64,000 nucleotides of DNA from Bacillus smithii (GTDB lineage Bacteria; Bacillota; Bacilli; Bacillales; DSM-4216): contig NZ_CP012024.1 in assembly GCF_001050115.1 (NCBI RefSeq), forward strand, positions 1,220,001-1,284,000, read 5' to 3'. The position numbers were made by a program, and so were the translations under genes. The notes below the pieces were generated by a model. The model worked only from the letters and a program-made list of their open reading frames with translations, was not told the origin of the DNA and ran no database searches. Each line of letters begins with the position of its first letter. Positions within the stretch are counted from its first letter, which is position 1. Positions 29,635-39,102 of the stretch are shown one piece after another.

Positions 29635-30546
29635 GTGTCTAATACTCGAGCCATTACCACGACAGAAAAAAATGCTCCTGAAACAACTGCCTTGAAGGAT
29701 TTCATGGCGTTGATCAAAATCGGCATTGTAAATTCCAATTTAATTACAACGTTTACCGGAATGTGGCTGGCGTTCCACTTCAATAACATCCATTTTTTGA
29801 CCCAGCTCGATACCATCTTTTTTACGATGTTAGGAACTTCCTTGGTCATTGCCGGGGCGGCAAGTTTGAACAATTATATTGATCGTGATATCGATCCGTT
29901 CATGGAAAGAACGAAATCACGTCCAACCGTCACGGGTAAAATCAGCAGTGGAAAAGTCTTGGTCATGAGCTTTGCTTTTATTATTTTGGGAACGATTAGC
30001 CTTTTTATGACAACGTTTACTGCTGGAGTGCTGGGAATCATCGGCGTATTTAGCTATGTTGTTTTATATACACTCTGGACGAAAAGACGTTTTGTCAGCA
30101 ATACGGTTGTAGGCAGCATTTCAGGAGCGATTCCGCCGTTAATCGGATGGACCGCTGTTGATCCCCATATGAATTTGATTGCCTTTATGTTATTTGTCGT
30201 TATGTTCATTTGGCAGCCCCCTCATTTTTATGCTTTGGCTATGAAGCGCTGCGAAGAATACCGTGCTGCCGGTATACCGATGCTTCCTGTTGTAAAGGGA
30301 TTTGACGTAACGAAGCGTCATATTGTTTTGTGGGTTGCGGCCTTGTTGCCTCTGCCATTCTTCATGACGTCATTAGGTCATTTTTTTGTAATTTTTGCCA
30401 CTATATTAAACTTGGGATGGTTAATTCTTGGCATTTATGGATATAAAATGAAAGACAGTTTGAAATGGGCACGTATCATGTTCATCTATTCCTTGAATTA
30501 TTTAACGATTTTATTTGTAACGATGGTGATTGTGACTGTCGTGTAA
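29635..30546 (+). CDS. ctaB: protohaem IX farnesyltransferase (haem O synthase)
   Basis: Adds a farnesyl group to protohaem, giving haem O, the substrate of CtaA. 303 aa UbiA-family membrane enzyme. The first aspartate motif [15 protein letters not shown] and the loop YTLWTKRR are clear; the second Asp-rich loop region includes [12 protein letters not shown] start eight bases after AAGGAGG. Followed by ctaC after a 100-base gap containing a palindrome. Confidence 0.95.
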   Translation: MSNTRAITTTEKNAPETTALKDFMALIKIGIVNSNLITTFTGMWLAFHFNNIHFLTQLDTIFFTMLGTSLVIAGAASLNNYIDRDIDPFMERTKSRPTVTGKISSGKVLVMSFAFIILGTISLFMTTFTAGVLGIIGVFSYVVLYTLWTKRRFVSNTVVGSISGAIPPLIGWTAVDPHMNLIAFMLFVVMFIWQPPHFYALAMKRCEEYRAAGIPMLPVVKGFDVTKRHIVLWVAALLPLPFFMTSLGHFFVIFATILNLGWLILGIYGYKMKDSLKWARIMFIYSLNYLTILFVTMVIVTVV

Positions 30547-30601
30547 GACGAACTAAGGGGTTGGGAGTTCTTTCTTTTCACGAAGAAATCCAAATAGAGG
30601 A

Positions 30602-30618
30602 CTAGTCAACTTGACTAG
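30602..30618. promoter_or_regulatory. 17-bp perfect palindrome before ctaC
   Basis: CTAGTCAA-C-TTGACTAG is a perfect inverted repeat, 30 bases before the ctaC start. It could be an operator or, in the RNA, a small hairpin close to the ctaC SD. Confidence 0.5.
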
Positions 30619-30648
30619 AATCCAATGAAAGAGGGGTATGATGAGGCT

Positions 30649-31728
30649 ATGAAAGCAAGGCTAAAAAAATGGCGTCTGTTTGCTGTTTTAGCTGTTTTGG
30701 GGCTGATACTTTCCGGCTGTGGGGAGCCGTTTCTATCAGCTCTGGATCCAGCTGGCGAAGTTGCTCAAACGCAATTTGATTTGATGATTTTGAGCACTGC
30801 CATTATGGTATTGGTTATTTTAGTTGTTGTAGTGGTTTATGTAGTGGCCATTTTTCGCTTTCGAAGAAAAAAAGGGGATGAAGACAAAATTCCGAAGCAG
30901 GTGGAGGGGAGCCATAAACTCGAACTGCTTTGGACGATTATTCCGATCATTCTTCTTTTGATTTTGGCCGTACCGACGGTTTCCGCTACTTTTAAATTGG
31001 CCGATAATAAAGGTTTAAATGATAAGGATGGAAAAGGGAACCCAAAAGCGGTGGTCGTCAATGTGCGAGCCAATCTATATTGGTGGGAATTTGAGTATCC
31101 TAATCAAAAGATTATTACAAGCCAAGACTTGGTCGTTCCTACTGATGAAAAAGTGTATTTTCGCGTGAAAGCCAGCGACGTAAAGCATTCATTTTGGGTG
31201 CCGGCTGCTGGTGGAAAAATGGATGCGAATGTCGACAATGTCAATACGTTCTGGCTGGAGTTTGATGGTAAGAAAGCAAAAGAAGCAGGAAACCTCTTTT
31301 ACGGAAAGTGTGCTGAACTTTGCGGACCTTCCCATGCTTTAATGGATTTCAAAGTGAAGGCTATTCCTAAGGATGAATTTAATCAATGGGTCAAAGATAT
31401 GCAGGCAGCTAAAGTGACAACCCCTTCTGATCCAGTCGCTGCACAAGGTCAAGAGATTTTTAAACAAAAATGCCTCAGCTGTCACGCGGTCACGCCACAG
31501 GACAATCGGCCTGAGCAAGCCCGAACTGCTCCGAATCTCGCCAATTTTGGAGAGCGCTCTCGTATTGCCGGAGTCCTTGATCACAACAAAGAAGAGTTGA
31601 AAAATTGGATACGTGATCCCGAAAAATACAAACCCGGAAATAAAATGACGGGTGCGTATGGACAATTAACAGAAGATCAAATTGACAAGCTGGCGACATA
31701 CTTAATGACGCTTAAAGTGCAAGATTAA
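30649..31728 (+). CDS. ctaC: cytochrome caa3 oxidase subunit II with cytochrome c domain
   Basis: 359-aa lipoprotein: signal peptide with lipobox LSGC (C24), two transmembrane helices (about 45-70 and 92-112), a periplasm-facing CuA domain with H180, C221, C225, H229 and M232, and a fused class I cytochrome c with CLSCH (C275, C278, H279) and axial methionine in GNKMTGAYG. Electrons from the attached cytochrome c pass to CuA and then to subunit I. I prefer ATG 30649, which begins the signal peptide; the ATG at 30625 has no SD. Confidence 0.95.
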   Translation: MKARLKKWRLFAVLAVLGLILSGCGEPFLSALDPAGEVAQTQFDLMILSTAIMVLVILVVVVVYVVAIFRFRRKKGDEDKIPKQVEGSHKLELLWTIIPIILLLILAVPTVSATFKLADNKGLNDKDGKGNPKAVVVNVRANLYWWEFEYPNQKIITSQDLVVPTDEKVYFRVKASDVKHSFWVPAAGGKMDANVDNVNTFWLEFDGKKAKEAGNLFYGKCAELCGPSHALMDFKVKAIPKDEFNQWVKDMQAAKVTTPSDPVAAQGQEIFKQKCLSCHAVTPQDNRPEQARTAPNLANFGERSRIAGVLDHNKEELKNWIRDPEKYKPGNKMTGAYGQLTEDQIDKLATYLMTLKVQD

Positions 31729-31757
31729 ATGGGTTATCAAAAAAGGAGGGTTAATCT

Positions 31758-33629
31758 TTGAGTACAATAGCTGCCAAGAAAAAAGGTTTCGGCGCTACTC
31801 TTTGGGATTATTTAACGACTGTGGATCATAAGAAGATTGCCATTCTATACTTAATGGCCGGCGGACTGTTCTTTCTGATAGGCGGTGTAGAGGCCCTTCT
31901 CATCCGCATTCAACTTGCTGTGCCGAATAACGATTTCGTCAGTGCTGGAACATACAATGAATTATTTACTATGCACGGCACAACGATGATTTTCTTAGCC
32001 GCCATGCCGCTGTTGTTTGCTTTTATGAATGCAGTGGTTCCGCTTCAAATCGGAGCTCGTGACGTAGCTTTCCCGTTTTTAAATGCGTTGGGATTTTGGC
32101 TGTTCTTTTTTGGAGGACTTTTTTTAAACCTATCGTGGTTTTTAGGAGGAACGCCTGACGCCGGATGGACTTCTTATGCTTCGCTTTCTCTTGCGTCAAA
32201 AGGCCATGGCATTGATTTCTATGTTCTTGGTTTGCAAGTATCAGGATTTGGTACGTTGATTTCTGGAATTAACTTTCTTGCCACCATCATTAATATGCGG
32301 GCACCAGGAATGACCTACATGAGAATGCCGCTGTTTACATGGACTACGTTTGTTGCCTCTGCTCTGATATTATTCGCCTTTCCGCCTTTAACCGTAGGAA
32401 TCTTTTTATTGATGTTTGACCGCTTGTTTGGAACTAATTTCTTTGATGTTGCAGGCGGTGGAAATACGATTATTTGGGAACATCTTTTTTGGATTTTCGG
32501 ACACCCTGAAGTGTACATTTTAATATTACCGTCCTTTGGTATATTTTCAGAAATATTTGCCACTTTTTCGAGGAAACGGCTTTTTGGCTATTCGTCAATG
32601 GTATTTGCAGTCGTTTTAATCGGTTTCTTGGGGTTCATGGTGTGGGCTCACCACATGTTTACGGTTGGGCTAGGTCCGATTGCGAATGCGATTTTTGCCG
32701 TTGCCACTATGGCGATTGCTGTTCCGACAGGAATCAAAATATTTAACTGGCTTTTGACAATGTGGGGGGGGAATATCCGTTTTTCGACTCCTATGTTGTA
32801 TGCGATTGCATTTATTCCTTCATTTGTCATTGGCGGGGTTACAGGTGTTATGCAAGCGGCTGCGCCGGCTGATTATCAATATCACGATTCCTACTTTATT
32901 GTCGCGCATTTTCATTATGTCATTGTCGGTGGCGTTGTATTTGCCTTGTTGGCCGCTGTTCACTTTTACTGGCCTAAAATATTTGGCAAAATGTTAAATG
33001 AGACTCTTGGGAAAATTACATTTGTGCTCTTTTTTATCGGTTTCCATCTTACATTCTTTATTCAGCATTTCCTTGGTTTAATGGGAATGCCGCGCCGAGT
33101 ATGGACGTATTTACCCAATCAGGGCTTTGATACTCCAAACTTGGTCAGTTCAATTGGGGCCGGTTTGATGGGAATTGCCGTTTTCATCTTACTGTTCAAC
33201 ATCATCGCTTCCACAGCCAAAGGAGAGAGAGTCGGCAATGATCCGTGGGGAGATGGACGGACAATTGAATGGGCCGTTTCTTCGCCGGCGCCATATTATA
33301 ATTTTAAACAAACACCACTGATTCGTGGATTGGATGCTTATTGGCTGGAAAAAATGGAAGGGCGCAATGAACTGACGCCCGCTGAACCGATCGGTGATAT
33401 TCATATGCCGAATTCATCCATACTTCCGTTCTTCATCGCTTTTGGTTTATTTGTTGCTTCTTTCGGCGTAATGTATCATGCTGATTCACCGTTGGGAATT
33501 CCAGTGTTGTTCGTTGGCTTGGCCATCACATTCGGTTCCATGTTGATCCGTTCCGTGAAGGACGATCATGGCTACCATATTCACAAAGAAGAATTGTTGG
33601 AAGATTCGGAAAAGGGGGTTAAGGCATAA
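31758..33629 (+). CDS. ctaD: cytochrome caa3 oxidase subunit I
   Basis: Catalytic haem-copper subunit, 623 aa with at least twelve helices. Seen: haem a ligand in MHGTTM, the HPEVYILILP segment with the CuB histidine and cross-linked tyrosine, HH of WAHHMFTVG, and HFHYVIVGG with the haem ligands. The glutamate of the HPEV region serves the D-channel. TTG start behind AAAGGAGGG. Overlaps ctaE by one base. Confidence 0.97.
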   Translation: MSTIAAKKKGFGATLWDYLTTVDHKKIAILYLMAGGLFFLIGGVEALLIRIQLAVPNNDFVSAGTYNELFTMHGTTMIFLAAMPLLFAFMNAVVPLQIGARDVAFPFLNALGFWLFFFGGLFLNLSWFLGGTPDAGWTSYASLSLASKGHGIDFYVLGLQVSGFGTLISGINFLATIINMRAPGMTYMRMPLFTWTTFVASALILFAFPPLTVGIFLLMFDRLFGTNFFDVAGGGNTIIWEHLFWIFGHPEVYILILPSFGIFSEIFATFSRKRLFGYSSMVFAVVLIGFLGFMVWAHHMFTVGLGPIANAIFAVATMAIAVPTGIKIFNWLLTMWGGNIRFSTPMLYAIAFIPSFVIGGVTGVMQAAAPADYQYHDSYFIVAHFHYVIVGGVVFALLAAVHFYWPKIFGKMLNETLGKITFVLFFIGFHLTFFIQHFLGLMGMPRRVWTYLPNQGFDTPNLVSSIGAGLMGIAVFILLFNIIASTAKGERVGNDPWGDGRTIEWAVSSPAPYYNFKQTPLIRGLDAYWLEKMEGRNELTPAEPIGDIHMPNSSILPFFIAFGLFVASFGVMYHADSPLGIPVLFVGLAITFGSMLIRSVKDDHGYHIHKEELLEDSEKGVKA

Positions 33630-34258
33630 TGGAAGCGGAACAAAAGTTTACGCCGCAAACATGGCCCGAATTGCCTGAAAAAGCGACCATTGAAGGGAAA
33701 AATAAATTTCTTGGCTTTTGGTTGTTTCTTGGAGGCGAGACCGTCATGTTTGCCTCCCTTTTTGCAACATATATCGCTTTAAAAGATAAAGTTCCAAATC
33801 CTAATCAAGCGCATGCAAAAGAATTATTTGAATTGCCGCTCGTATTTACGATGACGATGCTTCTTTTAACAAGTTCCCTTACCAGCGTCTATGCCATTTA
33901 CCATATGAGGAATTACAATTTTAAGCGCATGCAGGCTTGGCTGTTCATCACTGTACTTCTTGGAATAGGCTTCTTGGTAGCGGAAATTTATGAATTTAAT
34001 CATTATGTTCATGAATTTCATCATACTTTTACCAGCAGTGCGTTCGGTTCGGCTTTTTATACATTGACCGGATTTCACGGAGCCCATGTTACTTTTGGAT
34101 TGTTATGGATTTTGACATTAATGATTCGCAATGCGAAACGCGGCTTAACTCTTTACAATGCACCGAAATTTTATGTAGCCAGCTTGTATTGGCATTTTAT
34201 TGACGTCGTGTGGGTGTTTATCTTTACTGTCGTATATTTGATGGGAAAGGTGGGATGA
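33629..34258 (+). CDS. ctaE: cytochrome caa3 oxidase subunit III
   Basis: 209 aa with five transmembrane helices and the subunit III signature FHGAHVTFGLLW and YWHFIDVVWVF. It stabilises the catalytic subunit and proton pumping. The start ATG overlaps the ctaD stop (TAATG), a sign of translational coupling. Confidence 0.96.
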   Translation: MEAEQKFTPQTWPELPEKATIEGKNKFLGFWLFLGGETVMFASLFATYIALKDKVPNPNQAHAKELFELPLVFTMTMLLLTSSLTSVYAIYHMRNYNFKRMQAWLFITVLLGIGFLVAEIYEFNHYVHEFHHTFTSSAFGSAFYTLTGFHGAHVTFGLLWILTLMIRNAKRGLTLYNAPKFYVASLYWHFIDVVWVFIFTVVYLMGKVG

Positions 34259-34594
34259 ATGATGACGGATCAACCTGTCAATCAAGAAAATTCAAGAATC
34301 GACTATAAGTTTCGAAGAAGAAGAAATGCGGAAGAAATGAGAATGCAGATTGTGTCCTTCACGCTGATGCTCTTTTTAACGCTGATAGCGTTTGTGGCCG
34401 TTGGGGCGGGTTTATCGAAATGGTTTGTGCTGCCATTTGTCTTGCTGCTGGCCTGCATACAAGTGTTGTTTCAAATATATTATTTTATGCACATGAGTCA
34501 TAAAGGCCATGAAGCTCCTTCACTATTTTTCTGGTCCGCAGTCTTCGTCGCATTTTTAACTGTATTGACGTTTGCGACGATTGTTTGGATCTAA
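34259..34594 (+). CDS. ctaF: cytochrome caa3 oxidase subunit IV
   Basis: 111 aa, three transmembrane helices (about 30-48, 56-76 and 85-108), with the YYFMHMSHKGHE loop typical of the prokaryotic subunit IV. ATG directly follows the ctaE stop; the SD AGGTGGG lies inside ctaE. Last structural subunit before the terminator. Confidence 0.94.
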   Translation: MMTDQPVNQENSRIDYKFRRRRNAEEMRMQIVSFTLMLFLTLIAFVAVGAGLSKWFVLPFVLLLACIQVLFQIYYFMHMSHKGHEAPSLFFWSAVFVAFLTVLTFATIVWI

Positions 34595-34708
34595 AAAGTG
34601 AAAATGACGGATAAGAATGACTATTTTATCCTGATGGTAGGACTTTGTATTGGCCTACTGTTTCACTCATCTTTTGATGGATGCGGTGTGGGAAAGATTG
34701 AAGAAACG

Positions 34709-34736
34709 AAAAGCCAGCCATAACGGTTGGCTTTTC
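34709..34736. terminator. terminator of ctaBCDEF
   Basis: Eleven-bp stem with G-U pairs (AAAAGCCAGCC with GGTTGGCTTTT) followed by TTTTCGG. It separates the oxidase subunits from ctaG. Confidence 0.82.
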
Positions 34737-34875
34737 GGCTCATTCGATAAAACGGTAAAACCATAACGCAAAGGCAGCGAAAAATCATAAACTTGTCAAT
34801 TGTTGCATTGTTCCTGTTTGGCAGAGAAAGTATAATGATATTATGGGCAATTGACGGGAATGAGGGGATGAAGCA

Positions 34876-35781
34876 ATGCCAATCACAATATTTGGGTTTC
34901 AAGCGTTGTGGAGCCCGTATTTTTTGATGGCCATACTTTTGATGACAGTCTTTTACCTTTTGCTGATGATCAAATGGAGAAATGTTTTTCCGAACAGTAA
35001 ACCTTTGACCAAAAAAGAATTATTGCATTTTATTCTGGCCATGGTGATTTTGTATGGTATTAAAGGCTCTCCCGTTGATTTAATGAGCCATATTATGTTT
35101 TCATATCACATGGTTCAAATGGCCATTCTTTGCTTGGTTCTGCCTCCGATCCTCATAAAAGGAATTCCGGTATGGTTTTGGAAATACATAATTGAATTGC
35201 CAATCATCAAGCCGATTTTTTCGTTATTGACAAAACCATTAATGGCAGCGATTGCTTTCAACGGGCTTTTTTCCTTCTACCATATTCCAGCTATTCTTGA
35301 TAAGATTAACAAGAACGGGATCTTTCATGGGCTTTTCACGGTTGTCTTATTTGGATTTGCCCTTTTTATGTGGTGGCCGCTGATGAATCATTTGCCCGAA
35401 CATTCGAATTTGATCGGATTACGCAAGGTCGGATATTTAATCGCTGATGCCGTACTTTTGACCCCTGCTTGCGGATTGATTATTTTTTCCGGCCATCCCC
35501 TATATAACACGTACAGCGATCCGTCTTCTTGGCTGCAATCGATGCAATTGTGCGTTCCAACCAACACTCTAAATGGTTTGGAACTTTCCGGCCCCGAGCT
35601 GTTTTCCAATTTGCCGGTAATCGAAGATCAACAGCTTGGTGGAGTGTTGATGAAAATTATACAAGAAGTTGTTTATGGTATTGTGCTGGCCCGAATTTTC
35701 TTTGATTGGTACCGAAAAGAACAGCTTGAAGCCGATCAAATTACGGAAGCTTCTCTTCGTGAGCACCAAACGAAATGGTAG
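34876..35781 (+). CDS. ctaG: cytochrome c oxidase assembly factor CtaG
   Basis: 301-aa integral membrane protein with about seven helices. The family (caa3_CtaG) is needed in B. subtilis for active caa3 oxidase, probably in CuB insertion. Histidine/methionine-bearing segments DLMSHIMFSYHMVQM, FSFYHIPAIL and MWWPLMNHLPEHSNLIG are conserved. SD GAGGGGA seven bases before ATG. It is transcribed separately from ctaBCDEF because of the intervening terminator. Confidence 0.94.
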   Translation: MPITIFGFQALWSPYFLMAILLMTVFYLLLMIKWRNVFPNSKPLTKKELLHFILAMVILYGIKGSPVDLMSHIMFSYHMVQMAILCLVLPPILIKGIPVWFWKYIIELPIIKPIFSLLTKPLMAAIAFNGLFSFYHIPAILDKINKNGIFHGLFTVVLFGFALFMWWPLMNHLPEHSNLIGLRKVGYLIADAVLLTPACGLIIFSGHPLYNTYSDPSSWLQSMQLCVPTNTLNGLELSGPELFSNLPVIEDQQLGGVLMKIIQEVVYGIVLARIFFDWYRKEQLEADQITEASLREHQTKW

Positions 35782-35810
35782 CTTAAATGAAATACGCTCA
35801 ATCGGAAAGA

Positions 35811-35841
35811 AGATTCCCAAGAAGGGAGTCTGTTCCTTTTT
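35811..35841 (+). terminator. probable ctaG terminator
   Basis: Eight-bp stem AGATTCCC/GGGAGTCT (one G-U), then GTTCCTTTTT. Confidence 0.6.
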
Positions 35842-36006
35842 AAAAGGAGCCTTTCTTATAGAACCATAAAGTGTGCCCGGTTTAAAAAACATAACGGATG
35901 GAACGAAACATCATCCGGTTCATTCCCAGAGTTTTGTCATAGTCCTAAATAGAAATGCGAATGGTTATGTACATAGTAAAATGGTTAAGAAGAGAGGAGA
36001 AAGGAA

Positions 36007-36468
36007 ATGACGCTTCCTATTTTACCTACCATTAGCACATCTTGCATTGTCATAAGTGCCGTACTAATCGGTATCGGTTGGATCAAAATTGTACAAGGAA
36101 AAAGAGATACTCATCAAAAATTGATGACGGCAGCCGCCATTTTTGCGTTGACCTTTTTTATCATTTACTTAAGCAGAACTTTGTTTATTGGCAACACAGC
36201 TTTCGGCGGTCCCGCTAATATGAAAGTTTACTATACGATTTTTTTGATTTTCCATATTTTCCTTGCGACAATCGGGGGGATTTTTGGAGCTGTTACCCTT
36301 TGGCTTGGCTACAAAAGCAAATTTGAAAAACATCGGAAAATAGGACCTGTTACGAGCATTATCTGGTTTTTCACAGCGATTACTGGGATCGCTGTGTATT
36401 TGCTGCTTTACGTATTTTACAAAGGCGGCGAAACAACTTCGATGCTAAAAGCGATCTTGGGGTATTGA
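36007..36468 (+). CDS. yozB: DUF420 membrane protein (YozB/CtaM type)
   Basis: 153 aa with four transmembrane helices (about 12-28, 40-60, 76-100 and 116-140). The RDTHQKLMTAAAIFALTFFIIYLSRT and YTIFLIFHIFLATIGG segments with conserved histidines define DUF420. In Staphylococcus aureus a DUF420 protein, CtaM, is needed for an aa3-type oxidase, so placement beside ctaG fits an oxidase-assembly role. The function in this organism is inferred. SD GAGAGGAGAAAGG precedes the ATG. Confidence 0.85.
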   Translation: MTLPILPTISTSCIVISAVLIGIGWIKIVQGKRDTHQKLMTAAAIFALTFFIIYLSRTLFIGNTAFGGPANMKVYYTIFLIFHIFLATIGGIFGAVTLWLGYKSKFEKHRKIGPVTSIIWFFTAITGIAVYLLLYVFYKGGETTSMLKAILGY

Positions 36469-36495
36469 GCATTATTTAGGTGCTGAAATCTAAAG

Positions 36496-36534
36496 AAGCG
36501 CAAAGCCGACTGAAGGTTGGCTTTGCGCTTTTTC
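36496..36534. terminator. terminator between yozB and the YugN-like gene
   Basis: Long stem (AAGCGCAAAGCC with GGCTTTGCGCTT, extended by the inner GAC/GGTT region), four-base loop, five T. Convergent genes share it. Confidence 0.93.
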
Positions 36535-36893
36535 TACACGGCGAAAGATTCAATCTCTTTTTTGACGGCGGAAAGAACGGATTCACATTCTTTCACCAAA
36601 TATTCGGGATAATATTCGTCATCACCATATTCTATCCCGTGCGGATAATAATGTTTTCCAAGAATGGGTGTCATTAACTGAATGACGGCATCATGAGCCC
36701 CCACATCGCCTTCTACGGCATATCCTTGGACGCGAAGATAATATACGCCTTCTTTTAATTCAAATTTGCGATCGTATGTGACACGTTCATAATCCCACTG
36801 TCCCGCACGAATCAATCGATGTTCTTCCATAATTTCGTCCAAGCGGTTTAAATCTGCTTTGTATTTTTCTAAACCAACATTTTCAAATTTCAT
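36534..36893 (-). CDS. ylbA: YugN-like family protein (YlbA)
   Basis: 119-aa soluble protein. MKFENVGLEKYKADL, AGQWDYERVTYDRKFE, YYLRVQGYAVEGDVG and LMTPILGKHYYPHG are the family features. Function unknown. I start at ATG 36893, seven bases after GGGGGGA; the TTG two codons upstream is too near the SD. It occupies the place of ylbA in B. subtilis; ylbB, a CBS-domain gene, is missing next to it. Confidence 0.82.
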   Translation of the reverse strand: MKFENVGLEKYKADLNRLDEIMEEHRLIRAGQWDYERVTYDRKFELKEGVYYLRVQGYAVEGDVGAHDAVIQLMTPILGKHYYPHGIEYGDDEYYPEYLVKECESVLSAVKKEIESFAV

Positions 36894-37352
36894 GGACAAA
36901 TCCCCCCAAAAAAGAGTTTTAAAGAAAATTGCGAAAAGTCCATTATCTTATTTTTATAATAGTCGAAAAAAATTCTGCTTGCAAATATATCCAAGACATT
37001 TATTCAATCCATCTTTTTTATTTTCTATCGCATAAAATATTTTATGAATGATTTTCTCTGCATTGAATGTGGAACAATAGACGTAGATTTTTCGAATGCG
37101 ATCATGTATGATTCTAGTGATTAAAAGAATATCCGTAAATGTTTGGAACAAGCGAAACGTCTCTTTAAAATGTTCTTTTCTGCACGACTGAGGACAACTA
37201 GTTCGGGATAATGATATTTGATTGTGACGAGTTTCAAAAGCAAAGTCTCACAAAAGCGAAAGTGGGATTTTCGATAGACGGCTTGGTTATGAAGGCTGGC
37301 ATCCGAACGATTACTTGTTGCAAGCTTGAAAGAATTAGAAGGAGGGAAATGA
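36894..37352. other. gene-free stretch where ylbB would lie
   Basis: About 460 bases. No CBS-domain remnant is readable in any frame, and I see no clear RNA structure. It must contain promoters for the YugN-like gene (minus) and ylbC (plus). Confidence 0.5.
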
Positions 37353-38417
37353 TTGCGAACGATTTTGAGAGTCCTTGTGGTTTTGAGCATCATTCTGGTG
37401 ATGGGAGTTTACTTAAATCAATATGCTGAGAACTGGGGATTTTTACAGCCGCCGCTGCAAGACAACTCTCTTAAATGGAAAGGAAGCGAAGAGAAACGAT
37501 CACAAGAAACACATGTGGCTGAAAAATTGCCGAAAGAAAGTTTAGCTTTTTTTATCGGAAAATCCGAACAGCAAGTCATTTCTAAATTTGGGAAACCGGT
37601 CCGCATCGATCCAACGCAATACGGGTATCATTGGTGGATTTATCAAAATCAAAATTCGTATATACAATTTGGCGTCGAACAAAATAAGGTGGTTGCTGTC
37701 TATGCCATTGGCCATGATGCAAACGTACAGCCGTTTAAAATTGGACAACGGATCGACGATATTTTTCGAACCTATTCCATGAATCCTGAAATCGTGATTA
37801 AAACTAGTGCGGGGAATTATCGATTTGAACTGTCGGAAGAGGATTTAAACCTTCAGCCGTTAGTAAAAATGGGGGGGATTTACGCTCAATTGTATTTGGA
37901 TAAATTTTCAGGGACGCTATCCAGTGTACGATTTGTCAATGAAGAAATTTTGCTTCGCCAAAAACCGTATGAGCTGATATACCAAGGAGAACTTCCTGAA
38001 TGGCCGAATCCGACGGCTGGTCAATGGAACATGATCGAAAAAGGTGAGCAACGACAGATTTTTGATATAACGAATATGATACGAAAAGAGTTTCATCTAG
38101 AGCCGCTGAAGTGGGATGAAAAAACGGCAAATGTCGCGTTCGGGCACAGTAAAGAAATGAGCGATAAAAATTATTTTTCGCATGATTCACCGTCACAAGG
38201 AGATCTAGCGACGCGTTTAAAAGCAGCAGGGATTCCTTATCAGATGGCGGGTGAAAATATTGCTGCCCATTACGTTGACGGTCCTGCAGCCGTACAAGGA
38301 TGGCTGAATTCGGAAGGCCATCGGAAAGCACTTCTGGAGAAAAATTATTCGCACTTAGGAGTCGGGGTTTACAAAACTTACTATACACAGGATTTTATTC
38401 AAAAAGAAAAATGGTAG
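37353..38417 (+). CDS. ylbC: CAP/SCP-domain secreted or membrane-anchored protein YlbC
   Basis: 354 aa. An N-terminal hydrophobic helix (about 4-21) serves as signal anchor. Residues about 65-200 form the CAP-associated N-domain (FFIGKSEQQVISKFGKPVRID, YGYHWWIYQN). Residues about 230-350 are the SCP/CAP domain (FDITNMIRKEFHLEPLKWDEKTANVAFGHSKEMS, YFSHDSP, GENIAA, GWLNSEGHRKALLEKNYSHLGVGV). Its role is unknown. TTG start behind AAGGAGGGA. Terminator follows directly. Confidence 0.93.
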   Translation: MRTILRVLVVLSIILVMGVYLNQYAENWGFLQPPLQDNSLKWKGSEEKRSQETHVAEKLPKESLAFFIGKSEQQVISKFGKPVRIDPTQYGYHWWIYQNQNSYIQFGVEQNKVVAVYAIGHDANVQPFKIGQRIDDIFRTYSMNPEIVIKTSAGNYRFELSEEDLNLQPLVKMGGIYAQLYLDKFSGTLSSVRFVNEEILLRQKPYELIYQGELPEWPNPTAGQWNMIEKGEQRQIFDITNMIRKEFHLEPLKWDEKTANVAFGHSKEMSDKNYFSHDSPSQGDLATRLKAAGIPYQMAGENIAAHYVDGPAAVQGWLNSEGHRKALLEKNYSHLGVGVYKTYYTQDFIQKEKW

Positions 38418-38446
38418 AGGAAGTATATTGCAAACTTCCTCTTTTT
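38417..38446 (+). terminator. ylbC terminator
   Basis: GAGGAAGT/ACTTCCTC eight-bp stem followed by five T; the left arm overlaps the last base of the gene. Confidence 0.9.
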
Positions 38447-38486
38447 CTTTCCCATTCATGATTCCCCTAATTAAAACGCTTTCGTT

Positions 38487-38969
38487 TTATCGAATCTTGA
38501 CGATAAAAAATGTCCCAGTAGCGTGGGCAATTTTTTTTCTATTGTCCAGATAGACTTCCCCTTCTACTACAATCGTTTTTGTGCCTTTATGTATGACGTT
38601 TGCAACGGCAGTAAGGCTATCTCCCTTACCTGGGGCGATATAATGAATGTTTAAGTTGGAAGTGACCGCTCCATGACCATCAGGGGCCACATGGCTTGCT
38701 ATTGTTCCCATCACGCTGTCCAAAAGAGTTGCCGTAATCCCCCCGTGAACGATACCTAAATGGTTATGAATAATTTCAGTAATAGGTATCGTGATTTCGC
38801 AATTGGAATCGGTTACGTTTTTTTGCATTCCAAGCAATCTTCCTAAATAAGGTTCATCGGAACCGATATAATTCTCATATCTTTCCAACAGCTCTTTAAG
38901 AATGGTTTTTTCTTTTTCGTTTGTTTTCTCTATTACTTGTTGAAATAACTGGAACAATGGTTCTTTCAT
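38487..38969 (-). CDS. PaaI-type hotdog thioesterase
   Basis: 160 aa with a single hotdog fold. The signature HNHLGIVHGGITATLLDSVMGTIA (about 87-110) contains the conserved HGG and the acidic residue of the active site. Such enzymes hydrolyse acyl- or aryl-CoA esters. An extra N-terminal helical segment (about 1-55) precedes the fold. SD GGGGGAT eight bases before the ATG. It is not part of the B. subtilis order here; the substrate is unknown. Confidence 0.87.
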   Translation of the reverse strand: MKEPLFQLFQQVIEKTNEKEKTILKELLERYENYIGSDEPYLGRLLGMQKNVTDSNCEITIPITEIIHNHLGIVHGGITATLLDSVMGTIASHVAPDGHGAVTSNLNIHYIAPGKGDSLTAVANVIHKGTKTIVVEGEVYLDNRKKIAHATGTFFIVKIR

Positions 38970-39102
38970 TTTGAGCGATCCCCCCTGAAAAAGTTTTACT
39001 GTTGTTTTTCTATCTTATCACGAGATAGAAATCTTGAGAATCACTCTTTTAAGTGAAAATCATACGATGTAGTAAATGGGAAAAACAGGAGGTGATGGTT
39101 CC

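Noticed and set aside
37121-37429. Frames in the ylbB gap as a remnant of a CBS-domain gene
   Set aside because: Neither strand shows CBS-like segments; the frames overlap the certain start of ylbC.
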